64,000 nt of DNA from assembly GCA_963783355.1 (NCBI GenBank), contig CAWANF010000006.1:124001-188000 (forward strand), given 5' to 3'. The number at the start of each line of letters is the position of its first letter. The first letter of the stretch is position 1. The position numbers and the translations under genes were made by a program. This stretch comes from CAWANF01 sp963783355. Lineage in GTDB: Bacteria; Bacteroidota; Rhodothermia; Balneolales; DATFMH01. The notes under the pieces are model-generated. The model was not told where the DNA came from. It saw only the letters and a list, made by a program, of their open reading frames with translations, and searched no databases. This document shows positions 40,908-51,742 of the stretch, piece after piece.

Positions 40908-42998
40908 ATGAACCTGAAGCATTTTATAAAGGAACTCAAACGGCGTAATGTCTTCAAAGTTGCGGGAGTCTATGCGGTGGCCGGTTGGGTCCTTATACAG
41001 GTAGCTGCAACAACATTTCCATTTTTCAATATTCCGAATTGGGGTGTACGGTTTGTAGTTGGTCTGGTCATTTTGGGTTTCCCTATATCTATTATCCTGG
41101 CCTGGGCTTTTGAATTGACACCTGATGGGGTAAAACGTACGGATGAAGTACCCAAAGAACAATCGATCACCCAAGCCACCGGTAAAAAGTTGAACCACAC
41201 GGTGATTGCTGTATTGGCTCTGGCTGTAGTGGTGCTATCCTATAAACTTTTCTTCAGCGGGAAGACTTCCGTAGCAACGAACAAACAGGTCGAACGTCAA
41301 CATATTGACAGCCTTTCGGTTCCCGCCAAGTCCATCGCCGTGCTTCCCTTTGAGAACCTGTCCGAGGACAAGAAGAACGGGTACTTCGCCGACGGCATGC
41401 AGGACTTAATACTGACCAAGCTGGCCGACATCGGGGACCTCAAGGTGATCTCGCGTACCTCGACCCTGCAGTTCGGAAGCCATCCGCAGAACCTGAAGGA
41501 GATCGGCCGGGAGCTGGGCGTGGCGACATTGTTAGAAGGCAGTGTACAAAAAGCCGGTGACCAGGTGCTGATCAATGTGCAGCTGATTGATGCCCGGACC
41601 GACCAACATCTTTGGGCGCATAGCTATCAGCGCGTGCTGGAGAACATCTTCGGTGTGGAAGGCGAAGTAGCGGAGACCATCGCTTCATCACTTAAGGCGA
41701 AGCTTGACCCGGCCGAGCAGGCACGTGTGACTTCGGTCCCGACTCATAATCCTGCCGCATATGATGCCTACCTGCGCGGTGTATCTCTCGAGACAAATGC
41801 TTCCGACCTCTCCGGAATAAACTTAGAGGAGGTTGCCTCCCACTATGAGCAGGCTGTGAAGCTCGATCCGGACTTCGCCCTGGCCTGGGCCCATCTGTCT
41901 TCCGTGAATAGCAGTATCTCTTTCTCGGAGATCAACTCACAAAGACTTGCGCGAGCAAAGACTGCGTTAGAGCGGGCCGTCACCCTCGCTCCTGATGCGG
42001 CCGCGACCGAGATCGCCAGGGGCAATTACGCATATTATGGTCATTTTGAGTACGCTAAAGCGCTTGCCGCTTATCGTAAGGCCTTGCAGATTTCGCCGAA
42101 CAGTACCACAGCCCTGGTGAACATCGGCTTCGTACTGCGACGGCAGGGACACTGGCAACAGGCCATAGACTACATGAAACGCTCGCTGGTACTCGATCCT
42201 CGCAATATCAACACCCTGAGCAATCTCGCGTGGAGCAATGAGAGCCTCATGCGGTATGAGAAGGCCGAAGTTCTGTTACGTCGGGCGCTTGCAATCAGCC
42301 CGGGCGACCAAACCATAATTACCCAACTGGCTGGCTTATACCAAATGAAGGGAAATCTCGCGAAAGCGGGTAAGGTCCTTGCCAATGCCCGGATATCGCC
42401 CATTTATTGGGAAACAAGTTATCAGACCGTGATCAGACAGGCCTTATTAACCCACCAATATGAGGACGCCATACATCTTGCAAAGGTAGCGCTGACAACT
42501 CCCCATCTGACAAAACTGGCAGTGGCTGTCAACTACCGAAGGCTTGGATTTGCCGAACAACTCACCGGCGACCGTAAAAGTGCACACAACGCCTATGCGC
42601 AAACAGTAGCGATCATGAAGCAAATGCTGCCTTCAGCTAATGTGAAACTACCCCGCTTTGCCCCGATGATCGACCTTCTGGCATTTGCTCAGGCCGGCCT
42701 CGGCGAGAAGGATAAAGCACTCGCCTCGGCCCGACGTGCTGTTGCACTCCAGTCCACATCACGCGATGCCTTCCAGGGTCCTGTCTCCGTGTTGAGACTC
42801 GCCATGACAGAGGCACAAGTTGGTGACAAGACGCAGGCCATTGCAACGCTCAAACGCCTGCTCATGATGCCGCCCGGGAGCGCGGTCACCTGCTATATCA
42901 CTCCTGCGCTGCTTCACCTCGACCCAATTTGGAATCCGCTGCGTAAGGATCCGGCGTTCCAGGCACTTATTAAGAAATATCCATGGAAACAAGAATAA
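40908..42998 (+). CDS. TolB-like/TPR membrane protein B (array member 2)
   Basis: The 696-aa protein has the same architecture as A: LKRRNVFKVAGVYAVAGWVL with TM1, TM2 about 48-68, AWAFELTPDGVKRTDEV, TM3 about 98-113, a TolB-like domain (about 140-265, SIAVLPFENLSEDK through HLWAHSYQ) and TPR repeats (EQAVKLDPDFALAWAHLSSV, AYRKALQISPNSTTALVNIG, RSLVLDPRNINTLSNLAW). Its TolB part is GC-richer than that of A. It ends with ALIKKYPWKQE, a tail shared with D and E. Intact. Confidence 0.82.
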   Translation: MNLKHFIKELKRRNVFKVAGVYAVAGWVLIQVAATTFPFFNIPNWGVRFVVGLVILGFPISIILAWAFELTPDGVKRTDEVPKEQSITQATGKKLNHTVIAVLALAVVVLSYKLFFSGKTSVATNKQVERQHIDSLSVPAKSIAVLPFENLSEDKKNGYFADGMQDLILTKLADIGDLKVISRTSTLQFGSHPQNLKEIGRELGVATLLEGSVQKAGDQVLINVQLIDARTDQHLWAHSYQRVLENIFGVEGEVAETIASSLKAKLDPAEQARVTSVPTHNPAAYDAYLRGVSLETNASDLSGINLEEVASHYEQAVKLDPDFALAWAHLSSVNSSISFSEINSQRLARAKTALERAVTLAPDAAATEIARGNYAYYGHFEYAKALAAYRKALQISPNSTTALVNIGFVLRRQGHWQQAIDYMKRSLVLDPRNINTLSNLAWSNESLMRYEKAEVLLRRALAISPGDQTIITQLAGLYQMKGNLAKAGKVLANARISPIYWETSYQTVIRQALLTHQYEDAIHLAKVALTTPHLTKLAVAVNYRRLGFAEQLTGDRKSAHNAYAQTVAIMKQMLPSANVKLPRFAPMIDLLAFAQAGLGEKDKALASARRAVALQSTSRDAFQGPVSVLRLAMTEAQVGDKTQAIATLKRLLMMPPGSAVTCYITPALLHLDPIWNPLRKDPAFQALIKKYPWKQE

Positions 42999-43089
42999 TT
43001 ATGAATTTTGAATTTTGAATGATTAATGCTGATAACGGACAACCAACTACCGACAAAAGCCGATCGCTGAAAGCTTTCTTAACCTAACT

Positions 43090-45175
43090 ATGAACCTGAA
43101 AAAACTCATATCCGAACTCAAACGGCGTAACGTTTTCAAAGTGGCCACGGCGTATGCCATAGCCGGTTGGCTGATCATTCAGATATGTACGTCCACATTC
43201 CCTTATTTACGTCTGCCGGACTGGCTCATAACTGCTGTGATTGTCTTTGTACTCATTGGATTCCCTATCTCTTTGATCGTCGCCTGGGCTTTTGAGATGA
43301 CACCCGAGGGAGTAAAGCGTACAGATGAAGTAGATGCCAAAGAATCGATAACGGGAAAAACCGGGCACAAAATCAATCGTGTGCTTGTGGTTTTACTTGT
43401 ATTAGCTGCAGGATTCATTATATATCTGCAATTCTTCAAAACACAGTCGCCCGTATCCGGAGCTGTTTCAAAAGGGAACGTGATGGCTGACTCGGCATCG
43501 GCACCCGCAAAATCCATCGCCGTGCTGCCGTTCGAAAACATGAGCGCGGATTCGAACAATGTCTACTTTGCCAATGGCATGCAGGACATGATCCTGACCA
43601 AACTAGCCGATATCGGCGACCTGAAAGTCATCTCCCGGACTTCTACCGAGCGATATAAAAGCCATCCCACAGATCTGAAAACGATCGCCGCCCAGCTTGG
43701 TGTGGCCACCATCCTGGAAGGCAGCGTACAGAAAGCCGGCAAGCAGGTGTTAATCAATGTACAGCTGATCAACGCACGGAGCGACAACCATATCTGGGCT
43801 GAAAGTTATACCCGAACACTGAATAATATCTTTGGTGTGGAAGGGGAAGTAGCCGAGAAGATTGCATCAGCTCTCAACGCCAAACTCTCACCGGCGGAAT
43901 CAAAGGCCGTAGCCCATGTGCCGACCCATAACCCGGCTGCCTACGATGCCTATTTACGGGGATTGTCCCTGGAAACCAATACTACCCTTTTAGGTACGTC
44001 CCAATCTGCGGACTCTGCCTACCGGCGGGCGGTCCAACTCGACCCGAATTTTGCCCTTGCCTGGGCGCATCTGTCTTCGATCAACAGCTTCACCTATTTC
44101 AATTTCATAGCCTATACACCGGCACAACTCGCTAAAGCCAAACAAGCGCTGGACCGGGCTATTGCCCTGGCGCCCGATGCCATTGCAACACAGATTGCCG
44201 CCGGTGATTATTACTACCATGGACTGCGTCACTACGAAGAGGCACTGGCCGCCTATCGGAAGGTGCTGAAAATATCACCCAACAATGCGGCGGCATTGGT
44301 GGGCATCGGTTATGTGGAGCGTCGCCTCGGGCACTGGCAGACAGCGATCGATCATATGGAGCGTTCTCTTGCATTCGATCCCCGTAATGTTCAAACATTA
44401 AAGGATCTTGGTGACAGTTATTTTTGCCTGCTGGATTTCGGGAAGGCGAAAGAAATGTACCGACGGGTGTTGGCCATTAATCCCGATGCTCCTCTCACGA
44501 TCGTCAGTTTGTCGGGAGTTCTTCCTGAGTGAGGGAGACACGGCGCAGGCAGGGAACATTCTGGCGGGAACAAAGATCTCTTCGGTTACATGGGCCACTT
44601 ATCCATATGTAATGTTGAACGTGTTACTCTTGCACCGTCCTGCTGAGGCCATCCGGCTGCTGAAGGCGGCCCTGGGTCAGAAAAAAATATTATCCAAACC
44701 GTCACAGGGTATTTATTACGCTTTGCTTGGCTACGCGGAGCAACTTTCCGGCGACCATGAAGCGGCACACAGAGCCTACTCCAGGGCGATGGAAGTCTTG
44801 CAGCAGGTCTCCGAATCGCCGGGAGTCGTTTACGCCCGGGCATTTGCTCAGGCCGGGCTCGGGCAGAAGACCGCCGCACTCGCCTCGGCCCGCCGCCTCA
44901 TGGCATTATTCCCCCCTTCACGCGATGCTTTCATGGGTCCGGTAGGTGAGCTCTATCTCGCGGTTATCCAGACAGAGGTCGGTGAAAAGTCCCGGGCCAT
45001 TGCGACGCTCAAACATCTGCTTTCCATGCCGCCCGGAAACGCAGCTTCGATCGTCTTGAACCCATCAAGGATGCGGATCGACCCAAGATGGGACCCGCTG
45101 CGCGGCGACCCGGCGTTCCAGACGTTGATAAAAAAATATCCATGGAAACAGGTAACAGAACAGAAAAAACAGTAA
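43090..45175 (+). pseudogene. TolB-like/TPR membrane protein C, one-base frameshift (array member 3)
   Basis: The frame starting at 43090 (LKRRNVFKVATAYAIAGWLI) carries the three membrane helices, TolB-like domain and first TPRs but stops at 44532 after SLSGVLPE. The continuation FLSEGDTAQAGNILAGTKIS ... LIKKYPWKQ lies in the next frame to 45175. Copies E and F read GGGAGTCTTCC where C has GGGAGTTCTTCC, so one extra T at about 44519 causes the break. The joined protein would be about 695 aa. It ends at a heptamer repeat. Confidence 0.85.
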
Positions 45176-45199
45176 ACAGTAAACAGTAAACAGTAAACA
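45169..45199 (+). repeat. Heptanucleotide tandem repeat, second copy
   Basis: About four units of CAGTAAA follow and overlap the end of gene C. Similar to 40732-40800. Confidence 0.8.
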
Positions 45200-45367
45200 A
45201 ATGTGATAATTGAGATGAAAAAAGGCAGAAATATAAACGGAATGATGGAATATTGGAATGATGGGATTTCGACAATCCACAACAGGTTACGAACAACCTG
45301 CAACCAATTATCGACAAAAGCTGACCGCTGAGGGCTGATCGATGAAAGCTTTCTTAACACGTTAACT

Positions 45368-47436
45368 ATGAACTTCAAAAAACTCATATCCGAACTCAAA
45401 CGGCGCAATGTCTTCAAAGTGGCCGGAGTCTATGCGGTCGCTGGGTGGCTACTCATTCAAATTGCCGCGACAACCTTTCCGGTTATGAATATACCTAACT
45501 GGGCTATACGTTTGGTGATCGCACTGGTTTTAATCGGTTTCCCAATTGCTATTATTTTTGCCTGGGCCTTTGAAATGACACCCGAGGGAGTAAAGCGCAC
45601 GGATGAGGTGCTTGTTGAACAATCTCTCACAAAAAAAACCGGTCAAAAACTCAATATAATACTTGGTAATCATGTTGATTTTGGCCGTTGGAGGCCTTTT
45701 TTATCAACAATTTTGCAACCGGCAATATCTTAGCGACTAAGCAATTAACATCTCATAAAACCTCAGCTGATTCCATATCCATACCTTCCAAATCCATCGC
45801 CGTGCTGCCCTTCGAAAACATGAGCGCGGATTCAAACAATGTCTACTTTGCCAATGGCATGCAGGACATGATCCTGACCAAACTAGCCGATATCGGCGAC
45901 CTGAAAGTCATCTCACGCACTTCAACCGAGCGATATAAAAGCCATCCCGGGGATCTGAAAACGATCGCCGCCCAGCTTGGCGTGGCGACCATCCTGGAAG
46001 GCAGCGTACAGAAAGCAGGCAACCAGGTGTTAATCAACGTACAGCTGATCAACGCGCAGAGCGACAATCATATCTGGGCTGAAAGTTATACCCGAACACT
46101 GAATAATATCTTTGGTGTGGAAGGGGAAGTAGCCGAGAAGATCGCATCGGCGCTTAACGCGAAACTCTCACCCACCGAATCAAAGGCCGTAACCCGTGTA
46201 CCGACCCACAACCCGGCCGCCTACGATGCCTATTTGCGGGGATTGTCCATCGAAACCAATACGTCTCTTTTAGGTAACTTCCAAAAGGCGGACTCCGCCT
46301 ACCGGCGGGCGGTCCAACTCGACCCGAATTTTGCCCTTGCCTGGGCGCATCTGTCTTCGATCAACAGCCTGGCCTATTTTGATTTCATAACCTATACGCC
46401 TGCACACCTCGAAAAAGCCAAACAGGCGCTGGACCGGGCCATTGCCCTGGCGCCCGATGCCATAGCAACACAAATTGCTGCCGGTGATTATTACTATCAT
46501 GGCCTGCGTCACTACAACGAAGCGCTGACCGCCTATCGAAAGGTACTCAAAATATCACCCAACAATGCGGAGGCCCTGGCGGGTATCGGTTATGTGGAGC
46601 GACGTCTCGGGCATTGGCAGACGGCGATCGATTACCGGGGACGTTCCATTGCACTCGATCCCCGTAATGTTCTAACCTTAGAGAATCTTGGTGACAGTTA
46701 TTTTTGCCTGTTGGATTTCGGGAAGGCGAAAGAAATGTACCGACGGGGGTTGGCACTCAATCCCGATACTCCCCGTCTGATCGTCAGTTTGTCGGGAGTC
46801 CTCTTGAGTGAGGGAGACACGGCGCGGGCACGTAACCTTCTGGCGGGAACAAAGATCTCTTCGGTTAAATGGGCCGTTTATCCATATGTAATTTTGAACG
46901 TGTTACTCATGCAACGCCATGCTGAGGCCATCCGGCTGCTGAAGGCGGCCCTGGCTCAGAAAAAAATGGTATCCAAACCGTCACAGGGTATTTATTACGA
47001 AATGCTTGGCTACGCGGAGCAACTTTCCGGCGACCATGAAGCGGCACACAGGGCCTACTCCAGGGCGTTGGAAGCCTTGCAGCAGGTCTCCGAATCGCCG
47101 GCAGTCGTTTACGCCCGGGCAATGGCTCAGGCCGGGCTCGGGCAGAAGACCGCCGCACTCGCATCAGCGCACCGCCTCATGGCATTATTGCCCGCTTCAC
47201 AAGATGCTTTCATCGGGCCGATGGGTGAGTTCTATCTCGCGGTAATACAAGCAAAGGTCGGGGAAAAGTCCCGGGCCATTGCCACGCTCAAACATCTGCT
47301 TTCCATGCCGCCCGGAAGCGTGGTTTCGTTAGTCTTGAACCCATCAAGGATGCGGATCGATCCAAGATGGGATGCGCTGCGCGGCGACCCGGCGTTTCAG
47401 GCGTTGATTAAAAAATATCCATGGAAACAAGAATAA
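45368..47436 (+). pseudogene. TolB-like/TPR membrane protein D, frameshifted near TM3 (array member 4)
   Basis: The start at 45368 gives LKRRNVFKVAGVYAVAGWLL and AWAFEMTPEGVKRTDEV, then goes out of frame after QKLNIILG. TM3 (VIMLILAVGGLFYQQF) is in a second frame and the TolB-like/TPR part (from about 45720, SIAVLPFENMS onward) in a third, open to 47436. Two small indels about 45665 and 45720 are needed. The downstream part is nearly identical to C, E and F, so the body was intact recently. It ends YPWKQE. Confidence 0.82.
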
Positions 47437-47523
47437 TTATGAATTTTGAATGAATAATGCTGATAACGGATAACCAACTACCGACAAAAGCTGATCGCTG
47501 AAAGCGTTCTTAACACGTTAACT

Positions 47524-49590
47524 ATGAACTTCAAAAAACTCATATCAGAACTTAAACGGCGCAATGTCTTCAAAGTGGCCACAGCCTATGCTATTGCCGG
47601 GTGGCTGATCATCCAGGTTATTTCGACGATTGCGCCCCAGCTTCATCTGCCGCATTGGGTTCCTGCTTTTTTTACCATTCTTGTTTTAACCGGATTTCCT
47701 ATTGCCATTATCCTGGCCTGGGCCTTTGAGATGACACCCGAAGGCGTTAAACGTACCGATGAAGTACCTGAGGAGAAATCCGTTACAAAAAGGACTGGCC
47801 GTAAACTCAATGTTGTCCTTGGGGTACTGTTGGTAATGACTGTTGGGATTATTTTCTATCAACAGTTCTTCAAAACACGACCTGCTGTATCCGAAGCCAC
47901 TTCAAAAGGGAACGTGAGGGCTGATTCGGCATCAGTTCCTTCCAAATCCATCGCCGTACTGCCGTTCGAAAACATGAGCGCGGATTCGAACAATGTCTAC
48001 TTTGCCAATGGCATGCAGGACATGATCCTGACCAAACTGGCCGATATCGGCGACCTGAAGGTCATCTCACGGACTTCTACCGAGCAATATAAAAGCCATC
48101 CCGGGGATCTCAAAACGATCGCCGCCCAGCTTGGCGTGGCCACCATCCTGGAAGGCAGCGTGCAGAAAGCCGGCAACCAGGTGTTAATCAACGTGCAGCT
48201 GATCAACGCGCAGAGCGACAACCATATCTGGGCTGAAAGTTACACCCGTACACTGGATAACATCTTTGGGGTGGAAGGGGAAGTAGCCGAGAAGATTGCA
48301 TCGGCCCTCAACGCCAAACTCTCACCGGCGGAATCAAAGGCTGTAACCCGTGTACCGACCCGCAACCCGGCCGCCTACGATGCCTATTTGCGGGGATTGT
48401 CCATCGAAACCAATACGACCCTTTTAAATACGTTCCAAACGGCGGACTCCGCCTACGGGCGGGCGGTCCAACTCGACCCGAATTTTGCCCTTGCCTGGGC
48501 GCATCTGTCTTCGATCAACAGCTTCGCCTATTTCAATTTCATAGCCTATACGCCTGCACGCCTTGCTAAAGCCAAACAGGCGCTGGACCGGGCCATTGCC
48601 CTGGCGCCCGATGCTATTACAACACAGATTGCTGCCGGTGATTATTACTATCATGGACTGCGTCACTACGAAGAGGCACTGGCCGCCTATCGGAAGGTGC
48701 TGAAAATATCACCCAACAATGCGGCGGCCCTGGCGGGCATCGGTTATGTGGAGCGGCGCCTAGGGCACTGGCATCGGGCAATCGATTACCTGGGACGTTC
48801 CATTGCACTCGATCCCCGTAATGTTCTAACCTTAGAGAATCTTGGTGACAGTTATTTTTGCCTGCTGGATTTCGGGAAGGCGAAAGAACTGTACCGACGG
48901 GTGTTGACACTTAATCCCGCTGCTCCCCGAACGATCGTCAGTTTGTCGGGAGTCTTCCTGAGTGAGGGAGACACGGCGCGGGCACGTAACCCTCTGGCGG
49001 GAAACAAGATCCCTTCGGTTAAATGGGCCATCTATCCATATCTAAAATTGAACTTTCTATTAATCCAACGCCATGCTGAGACCATCCGGCTGCTGAAGAC
49101 GGCCCTGGTTCAGAAGAAAATATTATACAAACCGTCACAGGGTATTTATTACGAAATGCTTGGCTACGCGGAGCAACTATCCGGCGACCAGGAAGCGGCA
49201 CACAGAGCCTACTCCAGGGCGATGGATGTATTGCAGCAGGTCTCCGAATCGCCGGGAGTCGTTTACGCCCGGGCAATGGCTCAGGCCGGTCTCGGGCAGA
49301 AGGCCGCCGCACTCGCCTCGGCCCACCGCCTCATGGCATTATTGCCCCCTTCACGCGATGCTTTCATCGGGCCGATGGGTGAGTTCTATCTCGCGGTAAT
49401 CCAGGCAAAGGTCGGTGAAAAGTCACGGGCCATTGCCACGCTCAAGCACCTGCTGGCCATGCCGCCCGGGAGCGTGGTTGCGGCTTCCCTGACCCCGGCT
49501 CTGCTTCGTCTCGATCCAAGATGGGACCCGTTGCGTAAGGACCCGGCGTTCCAGGCGCTGATTAAAAAATATCCATGGAAACAAGAATAG
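47524..49590 (+). CDS. TolB-like/TPR membrane protein E (array member 5)
   Basis: The 688-aa protein is intact and can serve as the reference for C, D and F. It has LKRRNVFKVATAYAIAGWLI (TM1), TM2 (about 45-67), AWAFEMTPEGVKRTDEV, TM3 (about 98-115), TolB-like domain (about 142-265: SIAVLPFENMSADSNNVYFA, MILTKLADIGDLKVISRTS, LGVATILEGSVQKAGNQ), then TPRs (RAVQLDPNFALAWAHLSSI, AYRKVLKISPNNAAALAGIG, RSIALDPRNVLTLENLG) and YPWKQE. The 90-bp spacer before it is repeated before C and F. Confidence 0.85.
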   Translation: MNFKKLISELKRRNVFKVATAYAIAGWLIIQVISTIAPQLHLPHWVPAFFTILVLTGFPIAIILAWAFEMTPEGVKRTDEVPEEKSVTKRTGRKLNVVLGVLLVMTVGIIFYQQFFKTRPAVSEATSKGNVRADSASVPSKSIAVLPFENMSADSNNVYFANGMQDMILTKLADIGDLKVISRTSTEQYKSHPGDLKTIAAQLGVATILEGSVQKAGNQVLINVQLINAQSDNHIWAESYTRTLDNIFGVEGEVAEKIASALNAKLSPAESKAVTRVPTRNPAAYDAYLRGLSIETNTTLLNTFQTADSAYGRAVQLDPNFALAWAHLSSINSFAYFNFIAYTPARLAKAKQALDRAIALAPDAITTQIAAGDYYYHGLRHYEEALAAYRKVLKISPNNAAALAGIGYVERRLGHWHRAIDYLGRSIALDPRNVLTLENLGDSYFCLLDFGKAKELYRRVLTLNPAAPRTIVSLSGVFLSEGDTARARNPLAGNKIPSVKWAIYPYLKLNFLLIQRHAETIRLLKTALVQKKILYKPSQGIYYEMLGYAEQLSGDQEAAHRAYSRAMDVLQQVSESPGVVYARAMAQAGLGQKAAALASAHRLMALLPPSRDAFIGPMGEFYLAVIQAKVGEKSRAIATLKHLLAMPPGSVVAASLTPALLRLDPRWDPLRKDPAFQALIKKYPWKQE

Positions 49591-49682
49591 AAAAATTTTG
49601 AATTTTGAATGAATAATGCTGATAACGGACAACCAACTACCGACAAAAGCTGATCGCTGAAAGCGTTCTTAACACGTTAACT

Positions 49683-51733
49683 ATGAACTTCAAAAAACTC
49701 ATATCCGAACTCAAACGACGCAATGTCTTCAAAGTGGCTATGGCTTATGCCATTGCCGGATGGCTAATCATCCAGGTTCCATTTCGACGATTGCCCCCCA
49801 GCTTCATCTGCCGCATTGGGTTCCTACTTTTTTTACCATTCTTGTTTTAACGGGTTTCCCGATTGCCATTATTCTTGCCTGGGCCTTTGAGATGACGCCG
49901 GAGGGGGTTAAACGCACCGATGAAGTACCTGAGGAGAAATCCGTAACACAAAAGACAGGCCGTAGACTCAATGTTGTCCTTGGAGTCCTGCTGGTAATCA
50001 CCGTTGGGATCATTTTCTATCAACAATTTTTCAGAGCACAACCCGCTATATCTGGGGGAGTTTCAAAAGGAACTGCAGTTGCTGATTCGGCATCTGCTCC
50101 GGCTAAATCCATCGCCGTGCTGCCCTTCGAAAACATGAGTGCGGATTCAAACAATGTCTACTTTGCCAATGGTATGCAGGATATGATCCTGACCAAACTG
50201 GCCGACATCGGCGACCTGAAGGTTATCTCACGCACTTCGACCGAGCGATATAAAAGCCATCCCGGGGACCTCAAAACAATCGCCGCCCAACTTGGCGTGG
50301 CGACCATCCTGGAAGGCAGTGTGCAGAAAGCCGGCAACCAGGTGTTGATCAATGTGCAGCTGATCAACGCACAGAACGACAATCATATCTGGGCTGAAAG
50401 TTACACCCGAACACTGGATAACATCTTCGGTGTGGAAGGGGAAGTAGCCGAGAAGATCGCATCGGCGCTTAACGCCAAACTCTCACCCACCGAATCAAAG
50501 GCCGTAACCCATATACCGACCCGCAACCCGGCCGCCTATGATGCCTATTTGCGGGGATTGTCCATCGAAACCAATACGTCTCTTTTAGGTACCTTCCAAA
50601 AGGCGGACTCCGCCTACCGGAGGGCGGTTCAACTTGACCCGAATTTTGCGCTAGCCTGGGCACATCTGTCTTCGATCAACAGCCTGGCCTATTTTAATTT
50701 CATAGCCTATACACCTGCACACCTCGCTAAAGCCAAACAGGCGCTCGACCGGGCCATTGCCCTGGCGACTGATGCCATAGCAACACAGATTGCTGCCGGT
50801 GATTATTACTATCGTGGCCTGCGTCACTACGACAAAGCGCTGACCGCCTATCGGAAGGTGCTGAAAATATCACCCAACAATGCGGAGGCACTGGCGGGCA
50901 TAGGTTATGTGGAGCGGCGCCTCGGGCATTGGCAGACGGCGATCGATTACCTGGAACGTTCCCTTGCTCTCGATCCCCGTAATGTTCAAACATTAGGGAA
51001 TCTTGGTGACAGTTATTTTTGCCTGATGGATTTCGGGAAGGCGAAAGAACTGTACCGACGGGTGTTGGCACTTAATCCCGATGCTCCCCGAACGATCGTC
51101 AGTTTGTCGGGAGTCTTCCTGAGTGAGGGAGATACGGCGCAGGCAGGGAACATTCTGGCGGGAACAAAGATCTCATCAGTTAAATGGGCCGTTTATCCAT
51201 ATACAATTTTGAACATGTTACTAATCCAACGCCATGCTGAGGCCATCCTGCTGCTGAAAGCGGCCCTGGGCCAGAAAAAAATGGTATCCAAACCGTCACA
51301 GGGTATTTATTACGAATTGCTTGGCTACGCGGAGCAACTTTCCGGCGACCATGAAGCGGCACACAGAGCATACTCCGGGGCGATGGAAGCCTTGCAGCAG
51401 GTCTCCGAATCGCCGGGAGTCGTTTTCGCCCGGGCATTTGCTCAGGCCGGGCTCGGGCAGAAGACCGCCGCACTCGCATCAGCGCACCGCCTCATGGCAC
51501 TATTGCCCCCTTCACGCGATGCTTACTTAGGTCCGATGGGTGAGTTCTATCTCGCGGTCATCCAGGCAGAAGTCGGTGAAAAATCACGGGCCATTACAAC
51601 ACTCAAACATCTGTTAGCCATGCCGCCCGGAAGCGTGGTTTCGGCCGTCTTGAACCCATCAACGATGCGGACCGATCCAAGATGGGACCCGCTGCGCGGC
51701 GAGCCGGCGTTTCAGGCACTTATTAAGGAATAA
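49683..51733 (+). pseudogene. TolB-like/TPR membrane protein F, 5' frameshift and lost C-terminus (array member 6)
   Basis: ATG 49683 begins as in E (LKRRNVFKVAMAYAIAGWLI), but two extra C residues at about 49779 shift the frame within TM1/TM2. The rest, from STIAPQLHLPHW, is open to 51733 and could be translated from an internal ATG at 49760, losing TM1. The 3' end reads FQALIKE instead of ALIKKYPWKQE because of a deletion joining it to gene G. Confidence 0.82.
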
Positions 51734-51742
51734 TTATGAATT

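Noticed and set aside
43203..51479. Many antisense ORFs of 60-118 aa repeated along the TolB/TPR array
   Set aside because: They repeat only because the sense genes are duplicated; no start context, no domain, and they vary with sense synonymous changes.
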